A stretch of DNA of 64,000 bases. Origin: an uncultured Bacilli bacterium. Its GTDB lineage: Bacteria > Bacillota_I > Bacilli_A > RF39 > UBA660. Both the position numbers and the translations under genes were made by a program. The notes under the pieces are model-generated. The model was not told where the DNA came from. It saw only the letters and a list, made by a program, of their open reading frames with translations, and searched no databases. The stretch is taken from positions 1 to 64,000 of the forward strand of contig CAKOLN010000005.1 of the NCBI GenBank assembly GCA_934096075.1, read 5' to 3'. Shown piece by piece: positions 17,623 to 27,011 of this stretch. Within the stretch, counting starts at the first letter, position 1; each line of letters opens with the position of its first letter.

Positions 17623-19978
17623 ACTTAAGAAACATTTTTATAAAAACTCCCTTTAATCCTTTAGCTCTTAATTTTCTAATAGATATTCTTTTCTTTCTTA
17701 TAGAATTATCACTAAACAATATATTCGCTATGGTTTCTTTTAAAGAAGTTTCTATTTGCAAATCAGAAATAATATCATCAATATCTTCATTAATTAATCT
17801 GACAGCATCTATTTCAATAGCTTTTCCACCACAATTAATTGTCAATTGTTGTGTAGTAGGTACATCCTTAATTTCTATTATAAAATCATTATCCGTTGTA
17901 TAGGCATTATAATCTTTACTAAATTGTCCAATATTTACTTTAACATCTTCAGGATATTTAGTATTTCTAAATTTAATCTTATAATCTCTCTTTTCAGGAA
18001 TTATATTACTCTTACCATCAATAGGTCTTATAATCAAAGTGTAGTTATTCTTTCTATAATTGTAATCTATATTAGTTATGATATAAAAGCCTTCTTTATA
18101 TAAATTAGACACCCCATCATCTTCATATAAATTATAAGAATTGCTACATCCAGGAAAAACTTGTATTTCCAACTCTTTAGGAGGATGTACATCATTTATA
18201 TTATCATTTTCTAATCTTGCAATAGGAATAATTGCACCACTTCTAGCATACACAGGATAATCTTCATCTCTATAAAAAGTTACATATCTTCCACCTGGAA
18301 ATTTTTTGCCTGTTTTTATATCATACCAAATTCCTTCAGGTAAAAACAACTTGTGAACTACCCTATTCATTATTGAATCTTTTGGCGTAGTTATAGGGGC
18401 AACTAAAAGTTCTGATCCAAAATAATATTCATTTTTATATAAGGGTTCATCATATATTTCAGGATTTTCATAATAAATAGGTCTAATTAAAGGTACTCCC
18501 AATTTTGAATATTTATAAGATTCAGTATAAATATATGGTATTAATTTATGTCTCATACGAGTATAATCTTTAACAATACTACGAGTATTGTTATCCCATT
18601 TCCAAGGCTCTCTTTTATAATAATGACCTTCTTTAGAAGCAAATCTAAATACTGGACTATAAACTCCTAATTGAACATATCTTGTATATAACTCTTTATC
18701 TTCTATTCCATCTTCATATCCACCTATATCATGACTCCACCATGAAAGTCCAATATTAGCACTCATAGAATTATAATAAGGTAAATATCTTAATGTTTTC
18801 CAATTAACTTTAGTATTTCCAGAAAACATAACTGGATATCTATGTGATGCAATTAGAGAATTTCTTGTCATAATTAATCCCCTTCTTGTTTCTTTTCTAG
18901 AGTAATTCATAAAAGTATAATGAGTCAACATAAAAGTACTAATTTTATCTCTTTTCTTATCATCAAGCCAAAAATAGTCAACACCCAAATTAAGTAAATT
19001 ATCAATTACACTATTATAAAATTCATTTAACAAATCGGTATTATAAACATTTAATGGAATAACACTAGAATTAACTTTAGATATTTCTTTAGCTTTACTA
19101 TAAAAGCTATCACTCTCTGTAAAACCTTTTTCAGTATTAAGCCTTAAACCTAAATATACTTTTCTATCATGCATTTTTTTTATTAAATTATCTATATTAG
19201 GATACTTTTCTTTATCAAATTCATAACCATTATTACACCAACAATATCCAAGTAAAATAGATGATAATGGTATTTCTGATTTATCAAAATTATCCATTAA
19301 ATTTTCCACATCATTTTGATTGTAGTTTTCATTTTTATTCCACCATACACCAAGTGCATACCTAGGAGGTAAATTAGGATAACCTGTTAATTCAAAATAA
19401 CTTTTTAGCGCCTTACCAAAATCCTTTCTATAAATAAACAAGTAAATATCAATGCCATCACTTGGATTCTTTTTTATAGAACCATCAGCAACAAAAACTG
19501 GATTACCAGTATCATTTATTGTCGCAAAACCATCAGTTGAATACAATCCTTTTTCTACCTTAATTCCATGTTTATCCACATCAAAACTATATGCTGCACC
19601 TTTGAAATTTCTAACTTCAGGATGATTATAATACCAAACTTTATCTGTACCCACCAAACTAACTCTCATATTAGAATCAGGCACTAATTTACCTGCTTCA
19701 AAAGGCTTTTCTTTAGAATACTCCAAAATAAAATAATTATTTTGTATATTAAGAAATTTATCATCTTGTTTAACACTAATATTAGGTGTTTCACTAAAAC
19801 TTCTATTCAAAACTTGTATAGTAGGATAATCATTAAATGTACCAGTTTCACTATATTCAAAACGAATTAAAACATCAGATAATACAGTAATTCTATATTT
19901 TTGTCCCTTAAATATATACTCTGGTTTAGAAAGTCCTTTATTAATATCAATTCTAAAATGATTACTCATACTTGCCAT
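17597..19978 (-). CDS. Glycoside hydrolase family 31 protein with altered acid/base motif
   Basis: This protein of about 793 residues has an N-terminal beta-sandwich, a catalytic barrel and C-terminal beta domains. The barrel includes LPPRYALGVWW, the nucleophile strand VDYFWLDD (Asp342, counting from the ATG at 19987), and NIGLSWWSHDIGGY. GH31 enzymes hydrolyse alpha-glucosides or alpha-xylosides. The usual FSGD motif, whose Asp is the general acid/base, reads FSGN here (Asn391, codon 18815-18817), so catalysis may be reduced or altered. No signal peptide is seen, implying a cytoplasmic protein. The start at 19978 is better spaced from AAGGAG than 19987. Confidence 0.85.
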   Translation of the reverse strand: MASMSNHFRIDINKGLSKPEYIFKGQKYRITVLSDVLIRFEYSETGTFNDYPTIQVLNRSFSETPNISVKQDDKFLNIQNNYFILEYSKEKPFEAGKLVPDSNMRVSLVGTDKVWYYNHPEVRNFKGAAYSFDVDKHGIKVEKGLYSTDGFATINDTGNPVFVADGSIKKNPSDGIDIYLFIYRKDFGKALKSYFELTGYPNLPPRYALGVWWNKNENYNQNDVENLMDNFDKSEIPLSSILLGYCWCNNGYEFDKEKYPNIDNLIKKMHDRKVYLGLRLNTEKGFTESDSFYSKAKEISKVNSSVIPLNVYNTDLLNEFYNSVIDNLLNLGVDYFWLDDKKRDKISTFMLTHYTFMNYSRKETRRGLIMTRNSLIASHRYPVMFSGNTKVNWKTLRYLPYYNSMSANIGLSWWSHDIGGYEDGIEDKELYTRYVQLGVYSPVFRFASKEGHYYKREPWKWDNNTRSIVKDYTRMRHKLIPYIYTESYKYSKLGVPLIRPIYYENPEIYDEPLYKNEYYFGSELLVAPITTPKDSIMNRVVHKLFLPEGIWYDIKTGKKFPGGRYVTFYRDEDYPVYARSGAIIPIARLENDNINDVHPPKELEIQVFPGCSNSYNLYEDDGVSNLYKEGFYIITNIDYNYRKNNYTLIIRPIDGKSNIIPEKRDYKIKFRNTKYPEDVKVNIGQFSKDYNAYTTDNDFIIEIKDVPTTQQLTINCGGKAIEIDAVRLINEDIDDIISDLQIETSLKETIANILFSDNSIRKKRISIRKLRAKGLKGVFIKMFLKLLEYISEI

Positions 19979-20031
19979 ACTAACCATTCTCCTTTATTTT
20001 ACTAACTAAATTATAACAAAAGTATATAAAA

Positions 20032-20062
20032 AAAGAAATAGTATTTAAACTATTTCAATTTA
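20032..20062 (-). terminator. Intrinsic terminator
   Basis: Minus-strand stem GAAATAGT/ACTATTTC is followed by seven T residues, 5 bp after the stop at 20067. Confidence 0.8.
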
Positions 20063-20066
20063 ATAT

Positions 20067-21407
20067 TTATCTATCCATTGTTAACTCATCAACAATATTA
20101 TTAATTTTAACAGCACATTCAACAATTTCTTTTTTCCAAGATTCTACTTGATCTTTAACACTAGAATAAATTCTATCATTTTCTACCTCTAATAGTTCAA
20201 TCTCACTATCAATTTGTTTTTTCTCTTTACCCTTAAATAAACCTAAATGTTTTCTTTCTTCTTGTTTTTCTTCTATCTTTTTACGATTATCATTAATCTT
20301 CTGCATTTCTGGTAATTCTTGAGTTTGTTTTTCTAATGTTTCTTTTTTATTTAATAATTGTTTTCTTTCATTTTCTAATCTATCTTTTTCTTCTTTATGT
20401 TGTTCCCAATATTTATCAATTTTTTCTTTTCTTTCTCTTTCTTTTCTTTCTTGAACTTCCTTTTCAATTTGCGCTATTTTATTACTATATTCATCAATCT
20501 CTTTTTTTCTAGCATTTACTGCTTCTTTAGCTAAACTATAACTTCTAGCCCAATAACTACCATAAGATGTAAATTCTTTTGTATATGAACAACTATTTAT
20601 ACAATAATTATGTATATGAATTATATTTTTATATCTCTGAATATCTTCTTCGTCATCATTAGTATCTACATCTATAGCAATTTTAAGTAGTGTTATGCAA
20701 TATCCAGCTTCTTCAATCATTTCCTTCCAAGCATAATCTCCAGGATGTCCTGTATCATCATCATTTTCAAAATCTTTAGTAATCTTATTATTCCAAGCAT
20801 CACATGCAGCATTATTCATAATAGTTGCTATTTGATCATTATAATTAGCAGGAATTTCTCCACCTTTTAATATATATTGAGATATAGCATTTAATATAGT
20901 AAGTCTATCACTTAAAAATAAATTAATATCTTCTTGTGTTGGATAATTAACAAAGTTTTTAGCTCTTAACCTTATCAAAGCTAAACCAAGTTCTTTTAAT
21001 TCAGTTGCACCATCTTCACTAATTGCTTCCTTTTCATCTTCAGGTGCATAATCAATTGCTTTACCAAAACAATTAGCAGACTCATTAAATCTATTATTTG
21101 CTAATGTAGATTGCCATCCAGCTGCCTTTCCTTTAATAAACCATGCTTTATAATACTTTGGATCATTTTCTATAATTTTATTACAATAATCTTCAGCTTC
21201 CTTTAGATTTGATGCATCATAAGCATTCTCTGCCATTTCTAAGAAATTCTTAATATAATCACTATTATCAACTTTAACGGTACCTTCCACCATCATTTTC
21301 TTTGCCTCTTCAACAGAATACTTAGTACCACAACTTTGACATTCAAATAATCCTTCTTTTTTTACTAAATCAGTGCTTCCACACATTTCACACGTTATTC
21401 TTTTCAT
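20067..21407 (-). CDS. Zinc-ribbon, TPR-like and coiled-coil protein
   Basis: A 446-residue soluble protein. It starts with a TFIIB-like zinc ribbon (CEMCGSTDLVKKEG then CQSCGTKYS), followed by a conserved SVEEAKKMMVEGTVKVD linker. TPR-like helices lie at about 55-130 (AENAYDASNLKEAEDYCNKI). A long Glu/Lys/Arg-rich coiled coil runs from about 300 to 420. Proteins of this build are common in Bacillota and often sit beside SPFH-domain zinc-ribbon proteins, as here. It ends the gene group at 20067-24242. Its function is unknown; a scaffold role is inference. Confidence 0.65.
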   Translation of the reverse strand: MKRITCEMCGSTDLVKKEGLFECQSCGTKYSVEEAKKMMVEGTVKVDNSDYIKNFLEMAENAYDASNLKEAEDYCNKIIENDPKYYKAWFIKGKAAGWQSTLANNRFNESANCFGKAIDYAPEDEKEAISEDGATELKELGLALIRLRAKNFVNYPTQEDINLFLSDRLTILNAISQYILKGGEIPANYNDQIATIMNNAACDAWNNKITKDFENDDDTGHPGDYAWKEMIEEAGYCITLLKIAIDVDTNDDEEDIQRYKNIIHIHNYCINSCSYTKEFTSYGSYWARSYSLAKEAVNARKKEIDEYSNKIAQIEKEVQERKERERKEKIDKYWEQHKEEKDRLENERKQLLNKKETLEKQTQELPEMQKINDNRKKIEEKQEERKHLGLFKGKEKKQIDSEIELLEVENDRIYSSVKDQVESWKKEIVECAVKINNIVDELTMDR

Positions 21408-21410
21408 ACT

Positions 21411-22067
21411 TTACTCCTTAACATTTTTATTAACAATATTTGCTTTTTTTATTAATTTAATCAAATCTTTTATATCTTTAGAATTTATATTATTTTTTAA
21501 TGATTTTATAGTATCATTAATCTTATCACTAAACTCTTTAGAACTATTATAATTACTCAAATTAGAAAATCTCAATTCATCTATTGCATTCTCTAATTCC
21601 TTTTTCAACTTATTATCATCAGTTTCTTCTTTTAATAGTTTTAACTCATTTAACCATTCTTTTACATTTTTAGTCTTATTTAAAACTTTTTCTTGATTAG
21701 AAATTACATGATTTTTACCTGAATTAATAAGATAATAATCAATATAATAAACACAAATTTCCAAAACCGAAACAATGATTAATAAATTATTATCCATAAT
21801 GTTTAAAAAATATAAAACTAATACTAGAGACAAAATAATACTACACGTTATATACTTTAAGATGACAGAAGAATTAAGAACATCTTTTTTTATTTCATTT
21901 TCTTTGTTCTTCATAATTAAAATCAAACTAACTAGTTCAAATAATAAATAAGCACCACACACTATTATAAAGTTAACTATACTTTTATCTATATTTATAA
22001 CATACAAAATTATAAACAAACAAATTAAATATATAATATTTGGAATTAAAATAACTTTCTTTTTCAT
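21411..22067 (-). CDS. Hypothetical four-helix membrane protein
   Basis: A 218-residue protein with four hydrophobic segments in the first 120 residues (about 8-25, 29-52, 68-88 and 93-113). A charged Lys/Asn-rich cytosolic helical tail with EWLNELKLLKEETDDNKL follows. I do not recognise the family. It lies 4 bp from both neighbours, between the SPFH protein and the zinc-ribbon coiled-coil protein, so the three are almost certainly one transcript and may form one membrane complex. Confidence 0.55.
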   Translation of the reverse strand: MKKKVILIPNIIYLICLFIILYVINIDKSIVNFIIVCGAYLLFELVSLILIMKNKENEIKKDVLNSSVILKYITCSIILSLVLVLYFLNIMDNNLLIIVSVLEICVYYIDYYLINSGKNHVISNQEKVLNKTKNVKEWLNELKLLKEETDDNKLKKELENAIDELRFSNLSNYNSSKEFSDKINDTIKSLKNNINSKDIKDLIKLIKKANIVNKNVKE

Positions 22068-22071
22068 TTAT

Positions 22072-23214
22072 TTACTTCCTTTCACTACCACAATTTGGAC
22101 AGTACTTTCCAGAGTTTGTAAATTGATATCCACAATTAATGCATTTATCATTAAAACTTAATTTATTTCCACAATTTTCACAAAATTTTTGATTACTTTC
22201 TACTTTATATCCACAATTTTCACAATATTTAATAGTGTTATTTACAGTGCTATTTAAATTATTTGCAAATGTTGCTCCAACAGTACTCCCAACTCCTGCC
22301 ATTATTCCCATACCTATACCAGCACTCGTAAAATTACCACTACCTTCATTCTCAGCCATACTTTTAGCAACATCAAAACTCTTTTCTTCTTGATAAGTAT
22401 AACCTTCATTCTTCCTTTTTTGCGCTAATCCTTCAGACGCAATAATAATCTTTTTCTTTTCTGTTTCTTGATTAATAACTCCAACTTTTTGATTTAATTC
22501 AGCTTCTGCTACATCAGCATATTGTCTAAAATGTAATTCTTTAAATTTTTCATATTGTTCATCACCATCAGGTTTAACAATAGTCGTAATAAAAAACTGT
22601 TTCAAGTTAATCCCGTATTCATTAAAATCAGGTATTAATTTTTCTTTTACTCCATTAGACATTTCTTCTAAATTTTCATCTATTTCAAAAATATTAATTT
22701 TATTTTCTTTTATAAATTTTGATAAATAAGGTTTTAATCTAATCATAAGAAATGATTTAAAGTAAGAAACTAATCTATCTTTACTAATACCATACTCTGT
22801 ACCAATTAATTTAATCAATAATTTTTTAGCATTATCTATATCTATTGACATTTCACCATTTGCTCCAATATATATAGGAAAATTATAAGTAGGTTCCATA
22901 TATTGTATTTTAGTATCAGTACCCCATCTTATAGCTAAATGTTCAACTTTATTAATAAAGTATACTTCTGAATGAAATTGTGATACTCCATCAGTAGACA
23001 AATTCATTAACTTTGTAATAACCGGTAAATTATCTGTTTCTAAAGTATATTTACCAGGTCCAAAACTATCTAAGGCTTGTCCATCCATAAAGAAAATTGC
23101 CTCTTGAGACTCATGCACTATTAATTGAGATCCTAAATTAAAATCTTCTATAGGATATTTCCATATAATTGTATCGTTATCACCTTCGTACTTAATAACA
23201 TCATATAATTTCAT
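22072..23214 (-). CDS. SPFH-domain protein with C-terminal zinc ribbons (YdjI-like)
   Basis: A 380-residue protein. Residues 1-60 give the strand-rich SPFH entry (LIVHESQEAIFFMDG), and the SPFH core runs to about 215. Then come a helical segment with AELNQKVGVINQETEKKK, a Gly-rich stretch (GIGMGIMAGVGSTVG), and three CxxC-type zinc ribbon modules from about 330 to the end. This architecture matches B. subtilis YdjI, a membrane-domain protein linked to PspA and envelope stress. It lacks an N-terminal membrane helix, which also fits YdjI. It heads a three-gene group with two neighbours. Confidence 0.75.
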   Translation of the reverse strand: MKLYDVIKYEGDNDTIIWKYPIEDFNLGSQLIVHESQEAIFFMDGQALDSFGPGKYTLETDNLPVITKLMNLSTDGVSQFHSEVYFINKVEHLAIRWGTDTKIQYMEPTYNFPIYIGANGEMSIDIDNAKKLLIKLIGTEYGISKDRLVSYFKSFLMIRLKPYLSKFIKENKINIFEIDENLEEMSNGVKEKLIPDFNEYGINLKQFFITTIVKPDGDEQYEKFKELHFRQYADVAEAELNQKVGVINQETEKKKIIIASEGLAQKRKNEGYTYQEEKSFDVAKSMAENEGSGNFTSAGIGMGIMAGVGSTVGATFANNLNSTVNNTIKYCENCGYKVESNQKFCENCGNKLSFNDKCINCGYQFTNSGKYCPNCGSERK

Positions 23215-23261
23215 AAATGTTTCCTCCTAAAACTAATTAAATTATAACAAAAATACATAAG

Positions 23262-23290
23262 AAAAGAAATAGTTTTTATACTATTTCAAA
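23262..23290 (-). terminator. Intrinsic terminator
   Basis: Minus-strand stem GAAATAGT/ACTATTTC is followed by TTTTCTT. The stem arms are the same as in the terminator at 20032-20062, although the loops differ. Confidence 0.7.
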
Positions 23291-23514
23291 TTATCCTGTG
23301 TATAATTCTTAAGAAAATACATAAGAGCTAAATCATACTCATTATCATTATCTAACCCCACATACATTTCTTTACCATCTCTAATAACAATTTTATTTAT
23401 AATAAAATCTTTTTCATCATCTTGATTAACCAAATAAGCATACTTGGTATCTTTAACTTCCAATGTTTTCATCTCAACATATTCCACACCATTAATATTC
23501 ACTGTCCCAACCAT
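23281..23514 (-). CDS. Small hypothetical protein, 77 aa
   Basis: A small soluble beta-rich protein starting MVGTVNINGVEYVEMKTLEV and containing YAYLVNQDDEKDFIINKIV. The alternating strands resemble small DUF1292-like proteins, but I am not sure. Its start overlaps the stop of the upstream membrane protein gene by one base, so the two are coupled and its function is probably tied to that gene. It ends at a terminator. Confidence 0.6.
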   Translation of the reverse strand: MVGTVNINGVEYVEMKTLEVKDTKYAYLVNQDDEKDFIINKIVIRDGKEMYVGLDNDNEYDLALMYFLKNYTQDNLK

Positions 23515-24242
23515 TATTTATTAACTCCTTTAATCACATCATTCTCTGCAGAATTTAAAATTTCTATTTGTTCACTACATGCTTTAGCAAACGCTTGATA
23601 ATTTACATATCCATATCTAACTACTACTTCATTAAATGTTTCTACATTTGTAAAATTAGTATCTGTTTTACCAACCAATTTACTTAATTCTTTAACAATT
23701 ACCTTAAGATTATTATAATTTTCTGTAGATTTAAAATCATCTATTAAAATACTTCCTACTTTCATTTCATGAGTTATATCATATAAAGCATACTTTCTAT
23801 TAATTTCGCTCAATAAGCTTAAGTCTTTTGCAATTTCTTCTGGAATCATAACTTGTTTATCATTAACTTCTTTCCAATTTTTTTCATTATGATAAATTTG
23901 TATACCCTGATTATGATAAACACCATCATAATCAATTTGAACTTGACTTTCTGGCAAAGTATCAATTCTACCTGAAAACTTATTTAAATGTAAAGTTCCA
24001 ATTAAAACAAGATGAGCAGCAGCAAATACTCCGGCTAAAGTTCTTTGAAGTTTAATATTTTTTTTAATTCTTTCTCTTTCTCTTTTTTCTAAACTTCTTC
24101 TTCTAGCTTCTTGATATTTTAGATAATCTTCTTGAGATATTTCCTTTATAGCTCGCATTCCCATACCTTCACGCAAAATTTGCTCACGTTCTCTTTGCTC
24201 TTGATTCTCTCTAACTATCCATTCATTATCCTTATACTCCAT
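23514..24242 (-). CDS. Hypothetical single-pass membrane protein
   Basis: A 242-residue protein with a strongly charged, Arg/Glu-rich N-terminal 65 residues (EQREREQILREGMGM, then EARRRSLEKRERERIKKNI). One hydrophobic helix lies at about 68-86 (TLAGVFAAAHLVLIGTLHL), and a 150-residue helical domain that is probably extracytoplasmic follows. I do not recognise it. Layout resembles proteins that tether a cytosolic basic coil to the membrane. It is coupled to the 77-residue gene that follows. Confidence 0.55.
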   Translation of the reverse strand: MEYKDNEWIVRENQEQREREQILREGMGMRAIKEISQEDYLKYQEARRRSLEKRERERIKKNIKLQRTLAGVFAAAHLVLIGTLHLNKFSGRIDTLPESQVQIDYDGVYHNQGIQIYHNEKNWKEVNDKQVMIPEEIAKDLSLLSEINRKYALYDITHEMKVGSILIDDFKSTENYNNLKVIVKELSKLVGKTDTNFTNVETFNEVVVRYGYVNYQAFAKACSEQIEILNSAENDVIKGVNK

Positions 24243-24268
24243 AACCTATCCTCCATCTTGACTATATT

Positions 24269-24311
24269 ACATAAAAAAAAGGATGTCAATAATATTTAAT
24301 TTTATTGACAC
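24269..24311 (-). terminator. Terminator of tag
   Basis: Minus-strand stem TGTCAATAA/TTATTGACA is followed by TCCTTTTTTTT. It overlaps the final codons at 24302. Confidence 0.7.
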
Positions 24312-24862
24312 TTATTTACATGATAAAAGCAATCGTCTTCATGTGAATTAATAATTCCGATAGCTTGTAAATAAGAATAAATTATAGTTGTTCCTACAAA
24401 CTTCATACCTCGTCTAATTAAATCATTTGATATTTTATCAGATAAAATAGAGCTAACCTTATCATTTTCATAAATAATATCTTTTCCACTAAAATTAAGT
24501 AAATAGTTTTTAAAACTACCAAATTCATTCTGAATATTTTTAAATATTTTAGCATTGTTAACACTTGCTTTTATTTTAAGTTTATTTCTTATAATATCTT
24601 TGTTATTTATTAGTTCTTTTTGTTTCTTTTCATCATATTTAATTACCTTGTCTATTTCAAAATTATCATAAGCAATCTTAAAACTTTCTCTTTTATTTAA
24701 TACACATTCCCATGATAAACCTGCTTGAAAAGATTCTAATATAAGCATTTCAAAAAGATACCTATCATCTAAATTAAGTACTCCCCATTCTTCATCATGG
24801 TATTTAATATATTTTTCATTTTTTAAATTACACCATTTACATCTATTCATATTTACTAACAT
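24302..24862 (-). CDS. tag: DNA-3-methyladenine glycosylase I
   Basis: A 186-residue enzyme that excises 3-methyladenine from alkylated DNA. It has the Tag zinc ligands, with an N-terminal Cys in RCKWC, His in YHDEEWGV, and the closing HEDDC. The active-site helix ESFQAGLSWECVLNKRE and the FVGTTIIYSYLQAIG element are also present. AAGGA at the right distance supports the ATG at 24862. Its start overlaps the tail of a decayed alkylguanine methyltransferase gene, so the two alkylation-repair genes were once adjacent. Confidence 0.9.
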   Translation of the reverse strand: MLVNMNRCKWCNLKNEKYIKYHDEEWGVLNLDDRYLFEMLILESFQAGLSWECVLNKRESFKIAYDNFEIDKVIKYDEKKQKELINNKDIIRNKLKIKASVNNAKIFKNIQNEFGSFKNYLLNFSGKDIIYENDKVSSILSDKISNDLIRRGMKFVGTTIIYSYLQAIGIINSHEDDCFYHVNKCQ

Positions 24863-25095
24863 CTATTCCTTCTAATTCTAATAACTTTATTTTATTTTTA
24901 ATACCTCCACCATAACCAGTTATCTTGTTATTTGCGCCTACTACCCTATGACAAGGAATAATAATACATATTAGATTAACATACTGCACCACACAAACCA
25001 TTAATATAGTTTTTTAATTCAGTTAATTGAATATTATTTTTCTCTAAATAATTAATTTTATCATCTAATTTTTTTAAAATTCCTTCTTTATCCAT
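24843..25095 (-). pseudogene. Decayed methylated-DNA-cysteine methyltransferase (Ogt/MGMT) gene
   Basis: The minus-strand frame ending at 24843 reads IIIPCHRVVGANNKITGYGG and then KIKLLELEGIDVSKYE. This is the unmistakable C-terminus of O6-alkylguanine methyltransferases, including the reactive Cys in PCHRV. Upstream it has no start. A separate short frame from the ATG at 25095 (good GAGG site) runs 39 codons, MDKEGILKKLDDKI..., and stops at 24976 in a different phase. The gene has therefore lost its N-terminal part by deletion and frameshift, or this is a join of two relics. Confidence 0.75.
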
Positions 25096-25187
25096 AAAGA
25101 TAGCCTCATATTTTAAATATATCACGAAATCACAAAATCTATATTGTAAATGTTGTTACTTTACAAAAAATCAATGTAATAATTATT

Positions 25188-25221
25188 TAAAAAAACAAGT
25201 TATAAACTAATATAACTTGTT
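25188..25221 (-). terminator. Terminator of the LysM amidase gene
   Basis: Minus-strand stem AACAAGTTATA/TATAACTTGTT is followed by TTTTTT. Confidence 0.8.
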
Positions 25222-25227
25222 AAATAC

Positions 25228-26595
25228 TTATTTAGTAGGTATTAATATTTCTTGTCCAATTGATAATGTTGAACCAGATAGATTATTAATATTTTTTAAT
25301 TCATTAACTGTAACTCCATATGTGTTTGCAATTTTCCAAAGCGAATCACCTTTTTTAACTTTATATGTGGTATAAGATTCAGTACCAGGTATTTTCAATA
25401 CTTGTCCTATTTGTAGTGTATTTGAAGATAAGTTATTTAAACTTTTTATATCATTTACACTAACACCATATTTATTAGCAATTGTATATAAATTATCACC
25501 TTTAACTACTACATAATTAATTCCAGCCGAAGTTGTTGGTTCTTTTTCTTCAACTTTTGTGTCAGATACAGGTATTAATAATTTTTGTCCAACATATATA
25601 GTGTTACCTGTAAGTTTATTTGCGCTTTTTATTCTATCTACTGTGATTCCATAACTGTTTGCTATTTTAGAAAGAGAATCTCCTGCCTTTACTGTGTATT
25701 CTATTCCTTTTGGCTCTTCTTTTACATCTATTTCTATGTTTTCTGTTTTAGGTATTAGTAATTGTTGATTAATAGTTAATGTTGTTCCTTTCAAGTTGTT
25801 AATATTCATTAATGTATCTACAGTAGTATTATATTTATTAGCAATTTTCCAAAGTGAATCACCAGATTTAACTGTATAAATTAAATAGTCTTCTACTGGT
25901 TTTTCTTCATCAAGCTTAACTTTTAAATTTTGTCCTACTGTAATTGTATTTGTTTTTAGGTTATTTAGATTTTTTAATTCTTCAACTGTTATACCGAACT
26001 TGTTAGCAATTTTCCAAAGTGAATCACCTTTTTGTACTGTATAATATGAACCTTCAACAGGCGCAGTATAGGGAAGATTTTTATATTTAGTTATTGCTCT
26101 TACAACTGCTTCTGCATAATCTTTATAATTATTTTTTAATTGATTGACATCATCACCTTTTGAATCTAGAAAACCATATTCAACAATCACTGCTTCTGTA
26201 TCTGGTGTGTTTCTGTGAATAAAATAATAATCTTTTACTGGGTTACTTGGAAGTCTTTGTTGATAATTCTTTCTTATATTTTGACCTTCACTTTCTAATT
26301 CTTCTAATATTGTATTAGAAAACTTTGAATTGTTTCTAAGAGCATAAATTACTTCAGCACCATCACCACCTCCTGCATTTATGTGATTACTAATAACAAC
26401 TACATCTTTACCTGTACCATAAGCATTTTTAATTCTATTGGTTCTATCAGTACTATCTATTGTTTCATCTGTAGTTCTTGTCATTGTAACAGGAATGCCT
26501 AATTCTCTTAATCTATCATACATATACTTACTTATCAAAAGTGTAAGATCTTTCTCAATTATACCATTACCACTAGCACCAGGATCCGAACCTCC
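25228..26595 (-). pseudogene. 3' part of a LysM N-acetylmuramoyl-L-alanine amidase gene split by element insertion
   Basis: The frame begins in the insertion core (26591-26595) and reads HGGSDPGASGNGIIEKDLTL. It continues through an Amidase_3 domain with NHINA and VEYGF, then five LysM repeats each with a DSLWKIANKYG-like core. The missing start lies at 35737-35787, beyond the 9.16-kb element. Joining the halves at the shared core gives an in-frame enzyme of about 467 residues. As it stands the part lacks the N-terminal strand before the zinc-ligand His. Translation could only start at weak internal codons (TTG 26538), so it is probably inactive. Intact, it would cut peptidoglycan stem peptides. 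Confidence 0.88.
26591..26595. other. Attachment site core, left junction of the element
   Basis: CCTCC is shared with 35747-35751. Left of it is amidase sequence (GGATCCGAA); right of it is element sequence (GTGTCGGGG). Joining the outer flanks rebuilds the amidase frame exactly. Confidence 0.85.
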
Positions 26596-26632
26596 GTGTC
26601 GGGGTATCGGAAAAGTCCAAATTTATTATTAT

Positions 26633-27001
26633 TTATATTTCTACTAGTTCTTTTGAATCTAACATAGATTTTGTTAAGTTTGTTGAAGAAACTATGGTTT
26701 TATTGTCCCAGTAATTTAATAATTTATCTTTGTTTTCTTTAACCCATTTAATAGCAATATTTTTATTTTTATTTGGAATATTTCCAGCTAGAACTTTAAA
26801 ATCTAGTAATGAAATAGAAATTTCATATTTATCATATATTGCATGTACATGTGGAGGATTATGGTCACTAGTATAAACATAAAATTTTATACCTTTTTCT
26901 TCTCCTAATCTCTCTCTTATCTCATACACTTCAAATACATCTCTATAAAAATTTCTTATTTCTATTGGAATACCAAAATAATGCATTTCTTCTACTTTCA
27001 T
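26633..27001 (-). CDS. DUF4160 family protein
   Basis: This protein of about 122 residues carries the DUF4160 signature YTSDHNPPHVHAIYDKYEIS, followed by IPNKNKNIAIKWVKENKDKLLNYW. DUF4160 proteins are usually found beside a DUF2442 partner in toxin-antitoxin-like pairs; no partner is seen here. It is the last gene before the left attachment core. GAGG at 8 bp supports the start at 27001 rather than 27022. It is separated from the recombinase gene by 10 bp and probably shares its transcript. Confidence 0.75.
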   Translation of the reverse strand: MKVEEMHYFGIPIEIRNFYRDVFEVYEIRERLGEEKGIKFYVYTSDHNPPHVHAIYDKYEISISLLDFKVLAGNIPNKNKNIAIKWVKENKDKLLNYWDNKTIVSSTNLTKSMLDSKELVEI

Positions 27002-27011
27002 AACTACTACC

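Noticed and set aside
26438..26647. Plus-strand ORF across the left junction
   Set aside because: It is antisense to the amidase fragment, has no ribosome-binding site, and its composition mirrors the real gene.
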